Origin: Bacteroidota bacterium
Lineage (GTDB): Bacteria; Bacteroidota; Bacteroidia; 2-12-FULL-35-15
Length of the DNA stretch: 64,000 bases
NCBI GenBank assembly: GCA_947479085.1
Contig: CANJYB010000006.1
Location: 124,001 to 188,000, forward strand
Reading direction: 5' to 3'
The position numbers and the translations under genes are program-made. This document shows positions 17,715 through 27,737 of the stretch, in pieces. How positions within the stretch are numbered: position 1 is the stretch's first letter; every line of letters starts with the position of its first letter. The notes beneath the pieces are model-generated. The model was not told the DNA's origin, searched no databases, and worked only from the letters and a program-made list of their open reading frames with translations.

Positions 17715-19094
17715 ATGAATGAAATAAAGAATTACGGTTATATCGATAACTTATCGCTATCGGAGTATATTGCCTTTCCTATTTATATTATTATCATTTT
17801 TTTGATTTCTTATTATGTGCAATACAAACACATCAGAAAAAATCCCTTGTATAAATATTATACTATTGCTGTGTTTTTAAAAGTAATAGGTGCGGTTAGT
17901 TTTTGTTTGGTTTATATTTTTGTTTATAAAGGAGGTGATACGATTTCTTATTTCGAATCAGCTAGGGCATTAACAAATTTGTTAGAGCAGCGTCCGAACA
18001 ATTTTTTGAAAGTATTTTTGGAAAAAGGAACTATTGAGAATTATTATTTGTTTGATGGGAGATCTACAGGTTATCCATGGATGCATATGTTTATAGAACC
18101 TAAATCTTTCTTTTTAGTTAAAATACTTGTACCATTTATGCTTCTTTCTTTTCAATCATTCGTTCTTTGTACAATTATTTTATCATGGGCATCTTTTGCA
18201 GGTATATGGCGACTGTTTTTAATGTTTACAAATGTTTATAAAACAATATCAAGGAATTTAGCAATTGCTATTTTATTTATTCCTTCTGTAGTTTTTTGGG
18301 GCTCAGGAATGTTAAAAGACACTGTTACTTTGTCCGCCTCCTGTTGGTTTATTTATGCGTTATATTTTACTTTTATACTTAAAATAAAAAGGTTTAGATA
18401 TTCTATTATTCTCCTAATCAGTGCTTACGTTATTTTTGCAATTAAACCATATATTTTATTTGCATTGTTGCCTGGGGTTATTATTTGGGTGGTTTATGAC
18501 AAAGTAGTTACTTTGAAGAAAAAAGTGATAAAGTATTTATTTATTCCTTTAGTTTATCTTGTTAGTTTTGGTACAGGATATTTGGTATTATCACAAATTG
18601 GAGATTTTGATATTAAACATTTAATAAATGAGGCTTCTATAAAACAAACCGATTTGAAACGGGTGGAATATAAAGGCAATTCATTTGATATTGGCTCTTA
18701 TTCAAATGTTAATGGTGCAATTAGTCTAGCGCCAGAAGCAATCATAGCAGGTTTATACCGTCCATATATTTGGGAAGCAAAGAATATTGTAATGTTTTTG
18801 TCAGGGATTGAGAATCTTGTTTACCTTGGGTTAACTATTTTTATCTTAAGTAGGATAAGATTTTTGAGGCTCTTGAAAATTTTATTTGATAACCCTTTAA
18901 TTCTCTTTTGTTTATCGTATTCAATTCTATTTGCGTTAATTATTGGTTTGTCAACTTCAAATTTTGGTGCCTTGGTAAGATTCAAAATCGCTTTTTTACC
19001 GGAGTTCTTAGGTACATTAGTTATTCTTAATTATTATATGAAAAACAAGGGAGTGACTAAAATGGAAGAACAAGATATGGAAAATGGAAAATAG
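17715..19094 (+). CDS. Polytopic membrane protein of the polysaccharide locus
   Basis: 459 residues with about ten hydrophobic membrane segments (for example 19-36, 48-70, 130-165, 188-210). A conserved-looking FWGSGMLKDT loop lies near residue 195, and a soluble loop spans about 300-360. This general shape is seen in uncharacterised inner-membrane proteins of Bacteroidota glycan loci and in lipid-linked sugar polymerases or transferases. Which reaction it performs cannot be read from the sequence. It starts the plus-strand pair with the acyltransferase gene 33 bases downstream. The region is very AT-rich compared with the flanking housekeeping genes. Confidence 0.75.
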   Translation: MNEIKNYGYIDNLSLSEYIAFPIYIIIIFLISYYVQYKHIRKNPLYKYYTIAVFLKVIGAVSFCLVYIFVYKGGDTISYFESARALTNLLEQRPNNFLKVFLEKGTIENYYLFDGRSTGYPWMHMFIEPKSFFLVKILVPFMLLSFQSFVLCTIILSWASFAGIWRLFLMFTNVYKTISRNLAIAILFIPSVVFWGSGMLKDTVTLSASCWFIYALYFTFILKIKRFRYSIILLISAYVIFAIKPYILFALLPGVIIWVVYDKVVTLKKKVIKYLFIPLVYLVSFGTGYLVLSQIGDFDIKHLINEASIKQTDLKRVEYKGNSFDIGSYSNVNGAISLAPEAIIAGLYRPYIWEAKNIVMFLSGIENLVYLGLTIFILSRIRFLRLLKILFDNPLILFCLSYSILFALIIGLSTSNFGALVRFKIAFLPEFLGTLVILNYYMKNKGVTKMEEQDMENGK

Positions 19095-19127
19095 TTTCAA
19101 ATTTCCAATCCCATTTAAAATTAAAAA

Positions 19128-20243
19128 ATGACAAAGCATACCTATTTCAAAAATTTGGATGGACTTAGATTCCTTTCTTTTCTTTCAGTTTTTTTTTATC
19201 ATAGATTTTATACCACGTCAAATGAAATTAAAACCTCAAAGATTTATCATTTTGTAAAAATTGATTTGTTTGGTAATGGAAATCTAGGAGTTAATTTTTT
19301 TTTTGTTTTGAGTGGTTTTTTAATTACTTTTCTACTGATAGAAGAGAAAAATAATTACGGACAAATTGATATAAAGAAATTCTGGGTTCGTAGAGTTTTG
19401 AGAATATGGCCTTTGTTTTATTTTATGGTATTTTTTGGCTTTATTATTTTCCCATGGATCAAGAATTTTTTTGGTCTCGTCTCTACGGAGACAGCATCAC
19501 CTCTTTATTACGTTACTTTTTTAAATAATTTCGATTTTATTAATAAAGGACTTCCTGATGCGTCAAGTTTGGGTGTATTATGGAGTATTGCAATTGAAGA
19601 ACAATTTTATCTTTTTTGGCCTCTTATTATTTTCATTTTTCCGGTTAAAAAGTTGTGGATACCTTTTTTGATAATTACTATTTCGAGTCTTGTTTTTCGT
19701 GCCATGAATGACTCTTCTTTAACCCATGAGGTTCATACAATGTCTTGTATTGGTGATATGACAACAGGAGCGTTAGGAGCTTGGTTAATTGGTTATTCAA
19801 TAAAATTTAAAAATTACATTGAAAGACTAAAAAGGTTTCAGATACTTCTTATTTATGTTTTATTCGGATTTATATATTTATTCAGAGATAATTTTCTCTT
19901 TTTAAATTATGGGGTGAGAATTTTTGAAAGAATGTTTATTGCAATTGTAATAATTCATATCATTTTAGAACAATCATTTTCTATCAACTCCTTATTTAAA
20001 ATTTCTAATTTCAAAAGAATATCTGATTTTGGAAAAATAACTTATGGTTTGTATTGTCTTCATTTTATTGGTATTCTAATTACTATTACGATTACCAATT
20101 ATTTTAATATGAATAAAAACTTATTTGAAATTATTTTCCTTACGACACCTTTAGCACTTTTGTTTTCTATATTAATTAGTAAAGTAAGCTATATATATTA
20201 TGAAACCCCTTTTCTGAAATTGAAAGAAAAATACACACCATGA
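19128..20243 (+). CDS. Acyltransferase family 3 (OafA/YrhL-like)
   Basis: A 371-residue integral membrane acyltransferase expected to transfer an acyl (often acetyl) group to a sugar of the surface glycan. Family signs are the N-terminal LDGLRFLSFLSVFFYHRF with the conserved His about 25 residues in, NGNLGVNFFFVLSGFLITFLL, and RRVLRIWPLFYF. Ten or so transmembrane helices cover the length. The later segment SLGVLWSIAIEEQFYLFWPL is the typical conserved motif. It converges with the SGNH gene, 62 bases away. Confidence 0.9.
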   Translation: MTKHTYFKNLDGLRFLSFLSVFFYHRFYTTSNEIKTSKIYHFVKIDLFGNGNLGVNFFFVLSGFLITFLLIEEKNNYGQIDIKKFWVRRVLRIWPLFYFMVFFGFIIFPWIKNFFGLVSTETASPLYYVTFLNNFDFINKGLPDASSLGVLWSIAIEEQFYLFWPLIIFIFPVKKLWIPFLIITISSLVFRAMNDSSLTHEVHTMSCIGDMTTGALGAWLIGYSIKFKNYIERLKRFQILLIYVLFGFIYLFRDNFLFLNYGVRIFERMFIAIVIIHIILEQSFSINSLFKISNFKRISDFGKITYGLYCLHFIGILITITITNYFNMNKNLFEIIFLTTPLALLFSILISKVSYIYYETPFLKLKEKYTP

Positions 20244-20305
20244 TTAATTTTAATACCAGAGTTCTTTCGAAATAGAATATACTGTATTTGCAAATAGGTT
20301 TCGTA

Positions 20306-21250
20306 TCAGGGATTAAGTAAATGAAGAAGTATCAATTTATTGCGAATATCGCTACTTTCAATAGAAGCCCCTTTTTGGTTCAGATGCATTGCATCTTTCC
20401 AGAACATAGGTTTTTCGATGAGTTCAGGAATTGGATGATCTAAATAATTAAAATATTTAATATTATATTTTTCAAGTATTTTTTGAAAATTATTTGCAAT
20501 TTCAATTTCCTCTTTAGAGGTAATAAACTGAGGAGAAGTAAAACAAATCAAGTTAGTATTCCTTTTTTTACAAATTTTAATGAATTGAAATAAATGTTCA
20601 AGGAGTTTATCATCAAATGGATATAGTAATTGTTTTTGATATGTTTTTATAGAATAAAATACATTTATACTGTCCCTGGAAGTAGAGGAAATAAACCTCC
20701 ATCCTTTATGTTTAACAGTTTCATCAGAACTATCAGGTTTAACAAGGCTTTTTACAATGTTTAAGAATTGACCATTAAAACGATAGCTACTAAAAATGAA
20801 TTTAAAACGTTCATAAAATGAAATTTCATTAATGTATTTTGTTACGATAGAATCCGTGCCATAGTAATACTTAAGTTTTTGAATAGATTTATCCTCCTTT
20901 CCTATTAGAAATTCAGATGGTTCAACATGGAGAAGAATGGTATTTGGGATTTTTTTATTTGATTCTAAAATGCTCAAAAGACCAGTTTGAAATGTTTGCT
21001 TCATCCCGGCATGAGCTAGGTTGTAACAATCATTCCCTAAACTGTCTGGAATTATTTGATTGTAGGCCCTCGAATTACCCATTATTATGATATTGGTGAT
21101 ATTTGTTTTTTTTAAAAAGTAATTAATTTTTCCTCCGCTTTGGCCAGCTAACATTTTACTGTAAGTATAGTTTAAAGAATGAAACATAATCATATCTGAA
21201 ATCCAAAGGGAGAAAAAGAGAATAAAAAGAAGTTTAAGTTTGTGATTCAT
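20306..21250 (-). CDS. SGNH-like protein, partner of the MBOAT acyltransferase
   Basis: 314 residues with an N-terminal signal anchor (about 7-25) and a periplasmic domain. The block IIIMGNSRAYNQI (Ser about residue 60) corresponds to the SGNH/GDSL nucleophile region, and FWKDAMHLNQKGA near residue 290 supplies the Asp-x-x-His pair. This arrangement matches AlgJ/AlgX- and DltD-type partners that finish the transfer of acyl groups delivered by an MBOAT protein. The gene begins two bases after the MBOAT stop, so they are surely co-expressed. It is the last gene of the long minus-strand operon. Confidence 0.75.
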   Translation of the reverse strand: MNHKLKLLFILFFSLWISDMIMFHSLNYTYSKMLAGQSGGKINYFLKKTNITNIIIMGNSRAYNQIIPDSLGNDCYNLAHAGMKQTFQTGLLSILESNKKIPNTILLHVEPSEFLIGKEDKSIQKLKYYYGTDSIVTKYINEISFYERFKFIFSSYRFNGQFLNIVKSLVKPDSSDETVKHKGWRFISSTSRDSINVFYSIKTYQKQLLYPFDDKLLEHLFQFIKICKKRNTNLICFTSPQFITSKEEIEIANNFQKILEKYNIKYFNYLDHPIPELIEKPMFWKDAMHLNQKGASIESSDIRNKLILLHLLNP

Positions 21251-21252
21251 AC

Positions 21253-22659
21253 TTAGAATTGAAAATAAATAAATTGATCACCTTCGCTAACCCCAAACAA
21301 AATAATAATAAATATAAAAAAAATAACAAACGCAATATTTTTTAGGGACATAACCTGCTGTTTAGAAGTTTTAAAATTATATTTTCTAAAAAATAGAAAT
21401 TCGAAAAGGACTAATATTACAGTACTGAAAATCATTGATGCGAAAATTCCGGTATCTTGAATTCTTAGGTTTAAAAAATAATTGGAATTAAATATATTTT
21501 TTATAATAAAAAGGCTTTGGTCAAAATTTCGGGAACGAAAAAATATCCATGTAAATGAAATAAGGTTAAACGTAATGAAAGTTCTTATTAAGTTAAAAAA
21601 TCGGTTGTTTGAATTGAAGTTTAGTTTTAGAGCTTTTTCCAGGCTAAGATAAAGTCCATTAAGAAAACCCCATATTACAAAATTCCATGAAGCCCCATGC
21701 CATAAACCTCCAAGTAACATAGTAATTAAAAGGTTTCTGTAAGTAAAAAGAATGCCTTTCCTGTTACCACCTAAGGAAATGTATAAATAATCTCTTAACC
21801 AACCAGACAATGATATGTGCCATCTTCTCCAAAATTCTGTTACACTTTTTGAAAAGTAGGGTAGGTTGAAATTTTCCATCAAATCATAGCCAAGTACCTT
21901 AGCTGCTCCAATTGCAATATCTGAATACCCGGAAAAATCGCAATATATTTGAAATGCGAAGGCATAGGTTGCAACAATAAATGTACAACCTGTATTCATT
22001 TGATAATTATTATATATAGAGTCAACATAGAGACCTAAGAGGTCTGCAACTACTGCTTTTTTAAAAAGCCCCCATATCATTTGCTGAATTCCGGAAAAAA
22101 TCCGATCGATTTCTGGTTTTTTAGTAATATAAAACTGATGAAGCATGTGTTGAGGACGCTCAATGGGGCCTGCTACCAATTGGGGAAAAAACATTACATA
22201 TAGTGAATAGATACCAAAATGTTTTTCTGCTTTTTGATTTCCCCGATATACTTCTATAGTATAACTCATTGCCTGAAAAGTATGAAAGGAGAGGCCAATG
22301 GGCAATATAAATGTCAGGAGACTAAGTTTGGTCTCTGAAAAAAAAGAAAGTCCCCAATTAATGTTTTCAACAAAAAAGTTATAATACTTGAAAAGACAAA
22401 GTATGAGAAGATTAGAAACAATGCTTAAAAGAAGAATTTTTTTTTTATTTACTCCTAAAGCCCTTTCAATAAAAATTCCAGCAAAGTAATCTATAATAAT
22501 AGTGATAAAAAGAATAATGAGGTAGACAGGAATAAATGCACAATAAAAAAGGCAACTTGAGATCAGTAAGTGTAGCCATCTTATACGATGAGGAAGTAAA
22601 TAAAAAAGGAAGCAAACAAAGATAAAAAAGAGAATAAATTGAATAGAATTGAAAAGCAT
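21253..22659 (-). CDS. MBOAT family O-acyltransferase (AlgI-like)
   Basis: A 468-residue polytopic membrane acyltransferase that moves an acyl group across the inner membrane for glycan O-acylation. Family motifs are WRRWHISLSGWLRDYLYISLG and LLGGLWHGASWNFVIWG; the His in GGLWHG is the expected catalytic residue. About ten to twelve membrane segments. Its ATG directly follows the galE stop codon (TAG-ATG), and the SGNH gene starts two bases after its own stop. With acyltransferase-3 nearby, the glycan may carry two kinds of acyl decoration. Confidence 0.92.
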   Translation of the reverse strand: MLFNSIQFILFFIFVCFLFYLLPHRIRWLHLLISSCLFYCAFIPVYLIILFITIIIDYFAGIFIERALGVNKKKILLLSIVSNLLILCLFKYYNFFVENINWGLSFFSETKLSLLTFILPIGLSFHTFQAMSYTIEVYRGNQKAEKHFGIYSLYVMFFPQLVAGPIERPQHMLHQFYITKKPEIDRIFSGIQQMIWGLFKKAVVADLLGLYVDSIYNNYQMNTGCTFIVATYAFAFQIYCDFSGYSDIAIGAAKVLGYDLMENFNLPYFSKSVTEFWRRWHISLSGWLRDYLYISLGGNRKGILFTYRNLLITMLLGGLWHGASWNFVIWGFLNGLYLSLEKALKLNFNSNNRFFNLIRTFITFNLISFTWIFFRSRNFDQSLFIIKNIFNSNYFLNLRIQDTGIFASMIFSTVILVLFEFLFFRKYNFKTSKQQVMSLKNIAFVIFFIFIIILFGVSEGDQFIYFQF

Positions 22660-23700
22660 CTATTGTTTACTGTTTTTTAAGTTTAGCTCCCATCTCCATG
22701 CTGAGGACATCATTTCATCTAATCCAAATTTAGCATCCCAACCAAGCTCTTTTTTTGAAAGGGTTGTTTCTGAATAAATTGCTGCCACATCACCTTCCCT
22801 TTTTTTGCCAATTATGTAATTAAGTTTTATTCCTGTAATTTTTTCAAAGGAATAAATTGCTTCAAGAACACTTACTCCATTTCCTGTGCCAAGGTTAAAA
22901 AGGATAAAATTTGATTTGTTTTTATTTTGCATCAAATAATTAAGGGCCTTAATATGGGCAATCGCAATATCAGTGACATGTATATAATCTCTTATACATG
23001 AACCATCTCGGGTATCATATTCTTTCCCGTAAACTGTAAGTTGTTTTATTTTCCCAATTGCGGTTTGAGTAATTACAGGTACCAGGCTTGTAGGTTTATT
23101 TATAGGATCTTCACCGATTAAACCTGAAATATGAGCACCTACCGGGTTAAAATATCGAAGTGCAATTATTTTTAATTGAGGATTCGCTTTGGAATAGTCT
23201 TTTAATATTTCCTCTCCAACTTGTTTTGTATATGCATAGGGAGATTCCGCCTTGCTTAGTGGTGTGTTTTCTTTTACTGGTAGTTCAGAAATGTTTCCAT
23301 AAACAGAGCAGGAAGAAGAGAATATAAAATTAGGCACGTTAAATTTTAAGCAACATTCCAATATATTTAACAAAGAATTAATATTGTTATTATAATATTT
23401 ATTAGGATTTGTTACAGATTCAGGAACGGATTTGAAAGCAGCAAAGTGGATAATGCCAATAATATTACTTTCCTTTTTGAATATTTTTTCAAGTTCATTC
23501 TTATCACATAAATCGCAATTGTAATTTACAACTTCCCTTTTAGTGATTTTTTTTATTCGTTCATAAGCTTGGGGAGAGGAATTTGAATAATTATCTATTG
23601 ATACTACTTCAAAATCAGTGTTTTCAAGAATTTCTATTATTGTATGTGAGCCAATATATCCGGCTCCTCCCGTTACTAAAATTTTTTTATTTATTTCCAT
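22660..23700 (-). CDS. galE: UDP-glucose 4-epimerase
   Basis: A 346-residue NAD-dependent short-chain dehydrogenase that interconverts UDP-glucose and UDP-galactose. The N-terminal Rossmann motif GGAGYIGSH, the catalytic YxxxK (YAYTKQVGEE), RYFNPVGAH and RDYIHVTDIA are all present, and the length is typical. I start it at ATG 23700, which overlaps the end of the preceding glycosyltransferase gene by 14 bases. The longer frame to 23754 would add 18 residues unlike the family. It supplies galactose donors for the locus. Confidence 0.94.
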   Translation of the reverse strand: MEINKKILVTGGAGYIGSHTIIEILENTDFEVVSIDNYSNSSPQAYERIKKITKREVVNYNCDLCDKNELEKIFKKESNIIGIIHFAAFKSVPESVTNPNKYYNNNINSLLNILECCLKFNVPNFIFSSSCSVYGNISELPVKENTPLSKAESPYAYTKQVGEEILKDYSKANPQLKIIALRYFNPVGAHISGLIGEDPINKPTSLVPVITQTAIGKIKQLTVYGKEYDTRDGSCIRDYIHVTDIAIAHIKALNYLMQNKNKSNFILFNLGTGNGVSVLEAIYSFEKITGIKLNYIIGKKREGDVAAIYSETTLSKKELGWDAKFGLDEMMSSAWRWELNLKNSKQ

Positions 23701-24892
23701 ATATATAATTATAAACCTTTGCTGCAATTTCAAAATTACGATATTTCTCTGCAATTAATCTAATTTTTTTATAAAGTTCTTTTGGGGTTGTATTTTTTAA
23801 TATAAAATCAATATTTTTTATTGATTCAAAATAAGAATTTTCGTTTAATTCATATAATATACTGCCAATATTATTGTCTTCTATTATACCAGAGTCATCT
23901 GAAATATCCTTTGTTATAACTACAGGTAAACCAAGGGCCCAGTATTCCCCATCTTTGATTGGCGAGCAATATTTTTTTGAAGGGACCGACTTTACGGGAG
24001 TAATTGCAAAATCGGCCAGTCCAATATAATTAGGAATTTGTGAATGTTCTACATATTTGACTATTACAGTTTCTGGCTTTAAACCAGATTTAAGTTTTAA
24101 ATAATTAATTTCGTTTGGTAATTGTGATGACAAAATTAGAACCTTGAAGTTGTCTTTCCAATAGGTTTCAGCAGCCTTAAAAAAATCAAAAACTTCGTAA
24201 TCAAGGTAAATCCCGCCAAATTTCCCTGCATAAACACAAACTATTTTATTTTCTAAGTGTAAGTTTTTTATTAATTGTTTGTTCTTTTTATTTTTGAATG
24301 AAAATAACTCTAAATTCACGCAAGCTGGTTTAACAAGAATATTTTCTGAAGAATGATTGAATTTATCATTAGCATATTGCTTCATCCCTTCACTTGCTGC
24401 AATGAGATATTTAGCTTTAGAAGTTTGAAGTTTTTCAAACTTAAAAAGTAGTTTAAAAGCGAAACTGTTTTTTTTCCAGGCTCCATTTTGAATCATGGCT
24501 TCAGCATGAGGTTCATAACTATCAATAATTAATTCTTTCCCGGTAAATATAGAAAGAATATAACCAATCATCCCGGCAGGAGTGCACCAACAATGTATAG
24601 TTGAAATATTTTCTTTTCGTATTAATCTGAGTAATTTTAAAAAAATCTTACCCCACATTATGAAACCTTTAAAACCAAATGATTTGTATTGGATACTAAT
24701 GTTTTTTATCGCTTTGTTTTTAGTTGAGTAACTTGAAGTGATTTTATCTTTATCAAGAGTTAGAAGAAAAAGTGAGCTATCAGGTGGTAAAGTTTTAAGA
24801 ATCAGTTCAAGATATGGAAGTGTATAGGTTTGAATCAAAGCGTCAGAAAAGCTCCAATAAGTAACAATTAATATATTTTTGGGTTTATTCAA
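23687..24892 (-). CDS. GT-B glycosyltransferase (family 4-like)
   Basis: 401 residues with the GT-B shape: an N-terminal Rossmann strand (NILIVTYWSF), an acceptor-side domain to about residue 200, then a donor-binding domain (KIVCVYAGKFGG, later YWALGLPVVITKD) with the family's E-x7-E-like region. It should add one sugar to the growing glycan on the cytoplasmic face. The start is a TTG directly after the TAA of the upstream glycosyltransferase. No in-frame ATG exists before the first beta strand, so TTG (or reinitiation) must be used. The sugar is unknown. Confidence 0.82.
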   Translation of the reverse strand: MNKPKNILIVTYWSFSDALIQTYTLPYLELILKTLPPDSSLFLLTLDKDKITSSYSTKNKAIKNISIQYKSFGFKGFIMWGKIFLKLLRLIRKENISTIHCWCTPAGMIGYILSIFTGKELIIDSYEPHAEAMIQNGAWKKNSFAFKLLFKFEKLQTSKAKYLIAASEGMKQYANDKFNHSSENILVKPACVNLELFSFKNKKNKQLIKNLHLENKIVCVYAGKFGGIYLDYEVFDFFKAAETYWKDNFKVLILSSQLPNEINYLKLKSGLKPETVIVKYVEHSQIPNYIGLADFAITPVKSVPSKKYCSPIKDGEYWALGLPVVITKDISDDSGIIEDNNIGSILYELNENSYFESIKNIDFILKNTTPKELYKKIRLIAEKYRNFEIAAKVYNYIYGNK

Positions 24893-25771
24893 TTAAATCA
24901 AATGTTTTATTATTGCGTAAAATCTCCTAGTAAAGACTGCAGAATTATTTTCCCTTAGTCCTTTTATAAGAAACTTAATAGCATCAATTCTATTGTTTTT
25001 TGTTAATGCTAAATGTAGTGCTATGTATGTATAACAACTCGATTTAAACTTAGAAATTTCATGTTTATAATACGAGATAATTTGTGAATTACTAAGAACG
25101 TATTTTAGCAAGGTTTCGATTCTAAGAATTAAATCAGCTTTGTTTGTATTTAATACTGATCGGGAATCGTGGTTTATAATAGCAGAGGTTATAGTATTAC
25201 TATAAATAATTGAATACTTCGATGCAATCCTTAACCAAAGTTCCCAGTCTTCTAATGCAGATAAGGCCCTGTCTTCATTAAATAAATTAGCTAAAGCAAT
25301 ATCTTTCCTTAAAAAAACTCCATTACAACTCATAAAGTTTCCGGAAATCAGATTTTTATTAATTTTTTTTGTCAATAATTTTTTTTGCTCAATTACTTGG
25401 CCGTCCTCCTTTATTATTTCATAACGGGTATGAAACACTTCAGGATTTAAGTTGTTTTTTATTGTGTTATGTGCAATTTGAAGATGGTTAGGATAAAAGA
25501 CATCATCTGAATCAAGAAATGTGATGTAAGTACCGTTAGCTTTTTTAGTTCCAGCGTTACGAGCTGCTCCTCTTTCATTGTTTTTCTGTTTTATTAAGAT
25601 TATTTTTTCTGATTTTACAGATTTAATAATTTCCTCCGTATTATCCGTACTCCCATCATCCACAATAATAATTTCATAGTCAACAAATGTTTGTGAAAGA
25701 ATGGATTGAATAGTTTTTCCAATTAGAGCACCTCGATTGTAGGTTGGAATAATGATAGAAAAAAAAGGCAT
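24893..25771 (-). CDS. Glycosyltransferase family 2
   Basis: 292 residues with the GT-A family 2 fold. The start is FSIIIPTYNRGALIGKTIQS, followed by the nucleotide-binding IIVDDGSTDNTEEI and the metal-binding FLDSDDV (DxD-like). The acceptor-binding half includes ALEDWELWLRIA, which fits the usual ED-x-x-L-W-x-R pattern. Cytoplasmic. It lies in frame with the next gene, separated only by TAA. Donor and acceptor cannot be assigned. Confidence 0.9.
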   Translation of the reverse strand: MPFFSIIIPTYNRGALIGKTIQSILSQTFVDYEIIIVDDGSTDNTEEIIKSVKSEKIILIKQKNNERGAARNAGTKKANGTYITFLDSDDVFYPNHLQIAHNTIKNNLNPEVFHTRYEIIKEDGQVIEQKKLLTKKINKNLISGNFMSCNGVFLRKDIALANLFNEDRALSALEDWELWLRIASKYSIIYSNTITSAIINHDSRSVLNTNKADLILRIETLLKYVLSNSQIISYYKHEISKFKSSCYTYIALHLALTKNNRIDAIKFLIKGLRENNSAVFTRRFYAIIKHLI

Positions 25772-25777
25772 AGCAAA

Positions 25778-26767
25778 TTATTTTCTTGTAAAATTACGAA
25801 GTAAGGTAATAAGTGCAGGATTCAAATAATTCGATTTGGAAGAAATTTGCTTAACTTTTTCACTTTTATAAAAATCTATGTTTAAATCTTTGATAAGTGA
25901 GGCAAGTTGTGAAGCTTTTTTTAATTCGAGCGCTTCGTAATAATAGTGCATTTGAATATTTAAGAAGTAAAGAAATGATAGTTTTATATTTTCCGGTAAT
26001 TTAGTAACAGCATATTTATCAATTGCTGAATTATAAAGGTTGATGTTTTCTAAAGCCTTAATTAAATGTTCAGATTTGGGAACGGAACGCAAAACCTTAC
26101 TGAAAACAATACTCCAATCTTTTGCAAAGTTTATCCCCTTTTTTGTCTTGCTTTCAGAGTGAATACGGTATTTTGAGAACACTTCATTGGTTTGAAGAAT
26201 TTCAAAGTTCAATGCAATTCGGACAAGTAAGTCATAATCCATTCCATAATGTAATCCTTCATCTAAAAATCCTGTTTTATCCAAGATTTTTTTTTTGAAA
26301 AAGGAGGAGGGTTGCGGAAAAGGAATATATGCAAGATACTTTTCTCTTAAATGATTTGTGGAGGGTTCAATTCTTCTTTCTTTTTTATTCATACCAAATA
26401 GTATCGAATTTCCATGTAAGAGCGAAATGGCTGGATTCTTTTGAAATATTTCATTTACCTTATTAAGAGTGTTCGGCAAATATAAATCATCGCTATTAAG
26501 CCAAGTCACAATTTCTCCATTTGCAATTTTCAATCCTTTATTAATTGCCTGACTTTGACCGGTATCCTTTTCACTGACCCAAAATGTTAAATTGCTTTCA
26601 TACCTTTTGATAATTTCTAAAGTACTATCCGTACTTCCACCATCTATGATTATATGTTCAAGATTTGGATAATTTTGATTCATCACTGATAAGATACATT
26701 CTTCAATGTATTTACCTTGATTGAAGGATGGTGTTATTATTGATATCTTTAAGTGGTTATTAGTCAT
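25778..26767 (-). CDS. Glycosyltransferase family 2
   Basis: 329 residues. ISIITPSFNQGKYIEECI, IIIDGGSTDSTLEII and VTWLNSDDLY identify family 2; HYGMDYDLLVRIAL contains the Asp-rich acceptor loop. The C-terminal ~100 residues are helical and without recognised motifs. It lies six bases from the next gene and four bases after the previous one, inside the 17-gene operon. Confidence 0.9.
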   Translation of the reverse strand: MTNNHLKISIITPSFNQGKYIEECILSVMNQNYPNLEHIIIDGGSTDSTLEIIKRYESNLTFWVSEKDTGQSQAINKGLKIANGEIVTWLNSDDLYLPNTLNKVNEIFQKNPAISLLHGNSILFGMNKKERRIEPSTNHLREKYLAYIPFPQPSSFFKKKILDKTGFLDEGLHYGMDYDLLVRIALNFEILQTNEVFSKYRIHSESKTKKGINFAKDWSIVFSKVLRSVPKSEHLIKALENINLYNSAIDKYAVTKLPENIKLSFLYFLNIQMHYYYEALELKKASQLASLIKDLNIDFYKSEKVKQISSKSNYLNPALITLLRNFTRK

Positions 26768-26771
26768 AAAA

Positions 26772-27737
26772 CTATTTAATCGTCAAATTATGTTTGTCCG
26801 ATTCTAAGTATTTGATGTAGCCAAGATACCACATTTTATTTACCTGGAAAATTTTTAGTGAATCAGAAATATTAAAATGGGTAGATTTCAGAGATTTTAG
26901 AAAGAGTCCTAAAAAAGTTTTATAATTAGGTTTTTTCAATGACTTAAAATCTGAGTTAAATATTTCTTTATAGGAGGTAAAGAATGAAAGAGATAAATTA
27001 AAGTTAAGTTTTCTTAAATATTCAAGGGTAGTTCTTTTCCTTGGAATAATATGAGTCAATTGTAAGAGGGGGGAGGAGCCTACAAATTCATTGTTCTTAA
27101 TAATTGTCCAAATGATTTGAGAATCTTCACCACTGGCAAGCGAATCTCCTTTTCTTCCCGTAGAGGTTATTTGTCCGGTATTAAAACTTACATTATAATC
27201 TCGAAAAGAATCTTTAAATATTGTCAAACCTGAACCAACTGGGTAATAATCCAGCCATTCCGCACTATTTCCAAATTGTGTTTTTGAAAAATCTCTCTGT
27301 TGATAAAAGGACATCATATATTTTTTTACCCAGCTTTCTGCTCCTTCAAATAAATCAACATTTATTCTACCAGCTCCCCAAGCTTTTACCTTTGGAAATT
27401 CAGAAATTAATTTCCTGACTCCTTCTAAATAATTTCTGTTTAGTTCGTTATCATCATCAACAAATACAATTACTTCACCATTTGAATTAGTAACGCCTGA
27501 TATTCTTGCATAAACTAATCCCTGTTTATCTTCTTTAATTATTCGTATCTTAGAACTACTTTCAATTTTTTTTTTGATGATTGAATTATTTAAAAAATCA
27601 TTAGTCGAATTATTATCGATAATAAGGAATTCATACTCCGAGTTTGTTTCCTGATTCAAGACTGAGGAAATTACTCTTAGAAGCATTTTAGAATCAGGAT
27701 TGAAAGTACAGGTAATAATTGAGAAAAAAGGTTTCAT
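26772..27737 (-). CDS. Glycosyltransferase family 2
   Basis: 321 residues. FFSIITCTFNPDSKMLL, FLIIDNNSTNDF and VIVFVDDDNELN are the GT-A donor-binding elements. SGEDSQIIWTIIKN corresponds to the ED motif of the catalytic base. Its ATG overlaps the stop of the upstream gene by one base (TAATG), indicating translational coupling. Confidence 0.9.
   Translation of the reverse strand: MKPFFSIITCTFNPDSKMLLRVISSVLNQETNSEYEFLIIDNNSTNDFLNNSIIKKKIESSSKIRIIKEDKQGLVYARISGVTNSNGEVIVFVDDDNELNRNYLEGVRKLISEFPKVKAWGAGRINVDLFEGAESWVKKYMMSFYQQRDFSKTQFGNSAEWLDYYPVGSGLTIFKDSFRDYNVSFNTGQITSTGRKGDSLASGEDSQIIWTIIKNNEFVGSSPLLQLTHIIPRKRTTLEYLRKLNFNLSLSFFTSYKEIFNSDFKSLKKPNYKTFLGLFLKSLKSTHFNISDSLKIFQVNKMWYLGYIKYLESDKHNLTIK

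Noticed and set aside
22660-23754. Longer galE frame from 23754
   Set aside because: It lies well inside the preceding glycosyltransferase gene, and the added residues come before the Rossmann motif that normally starts the protein.
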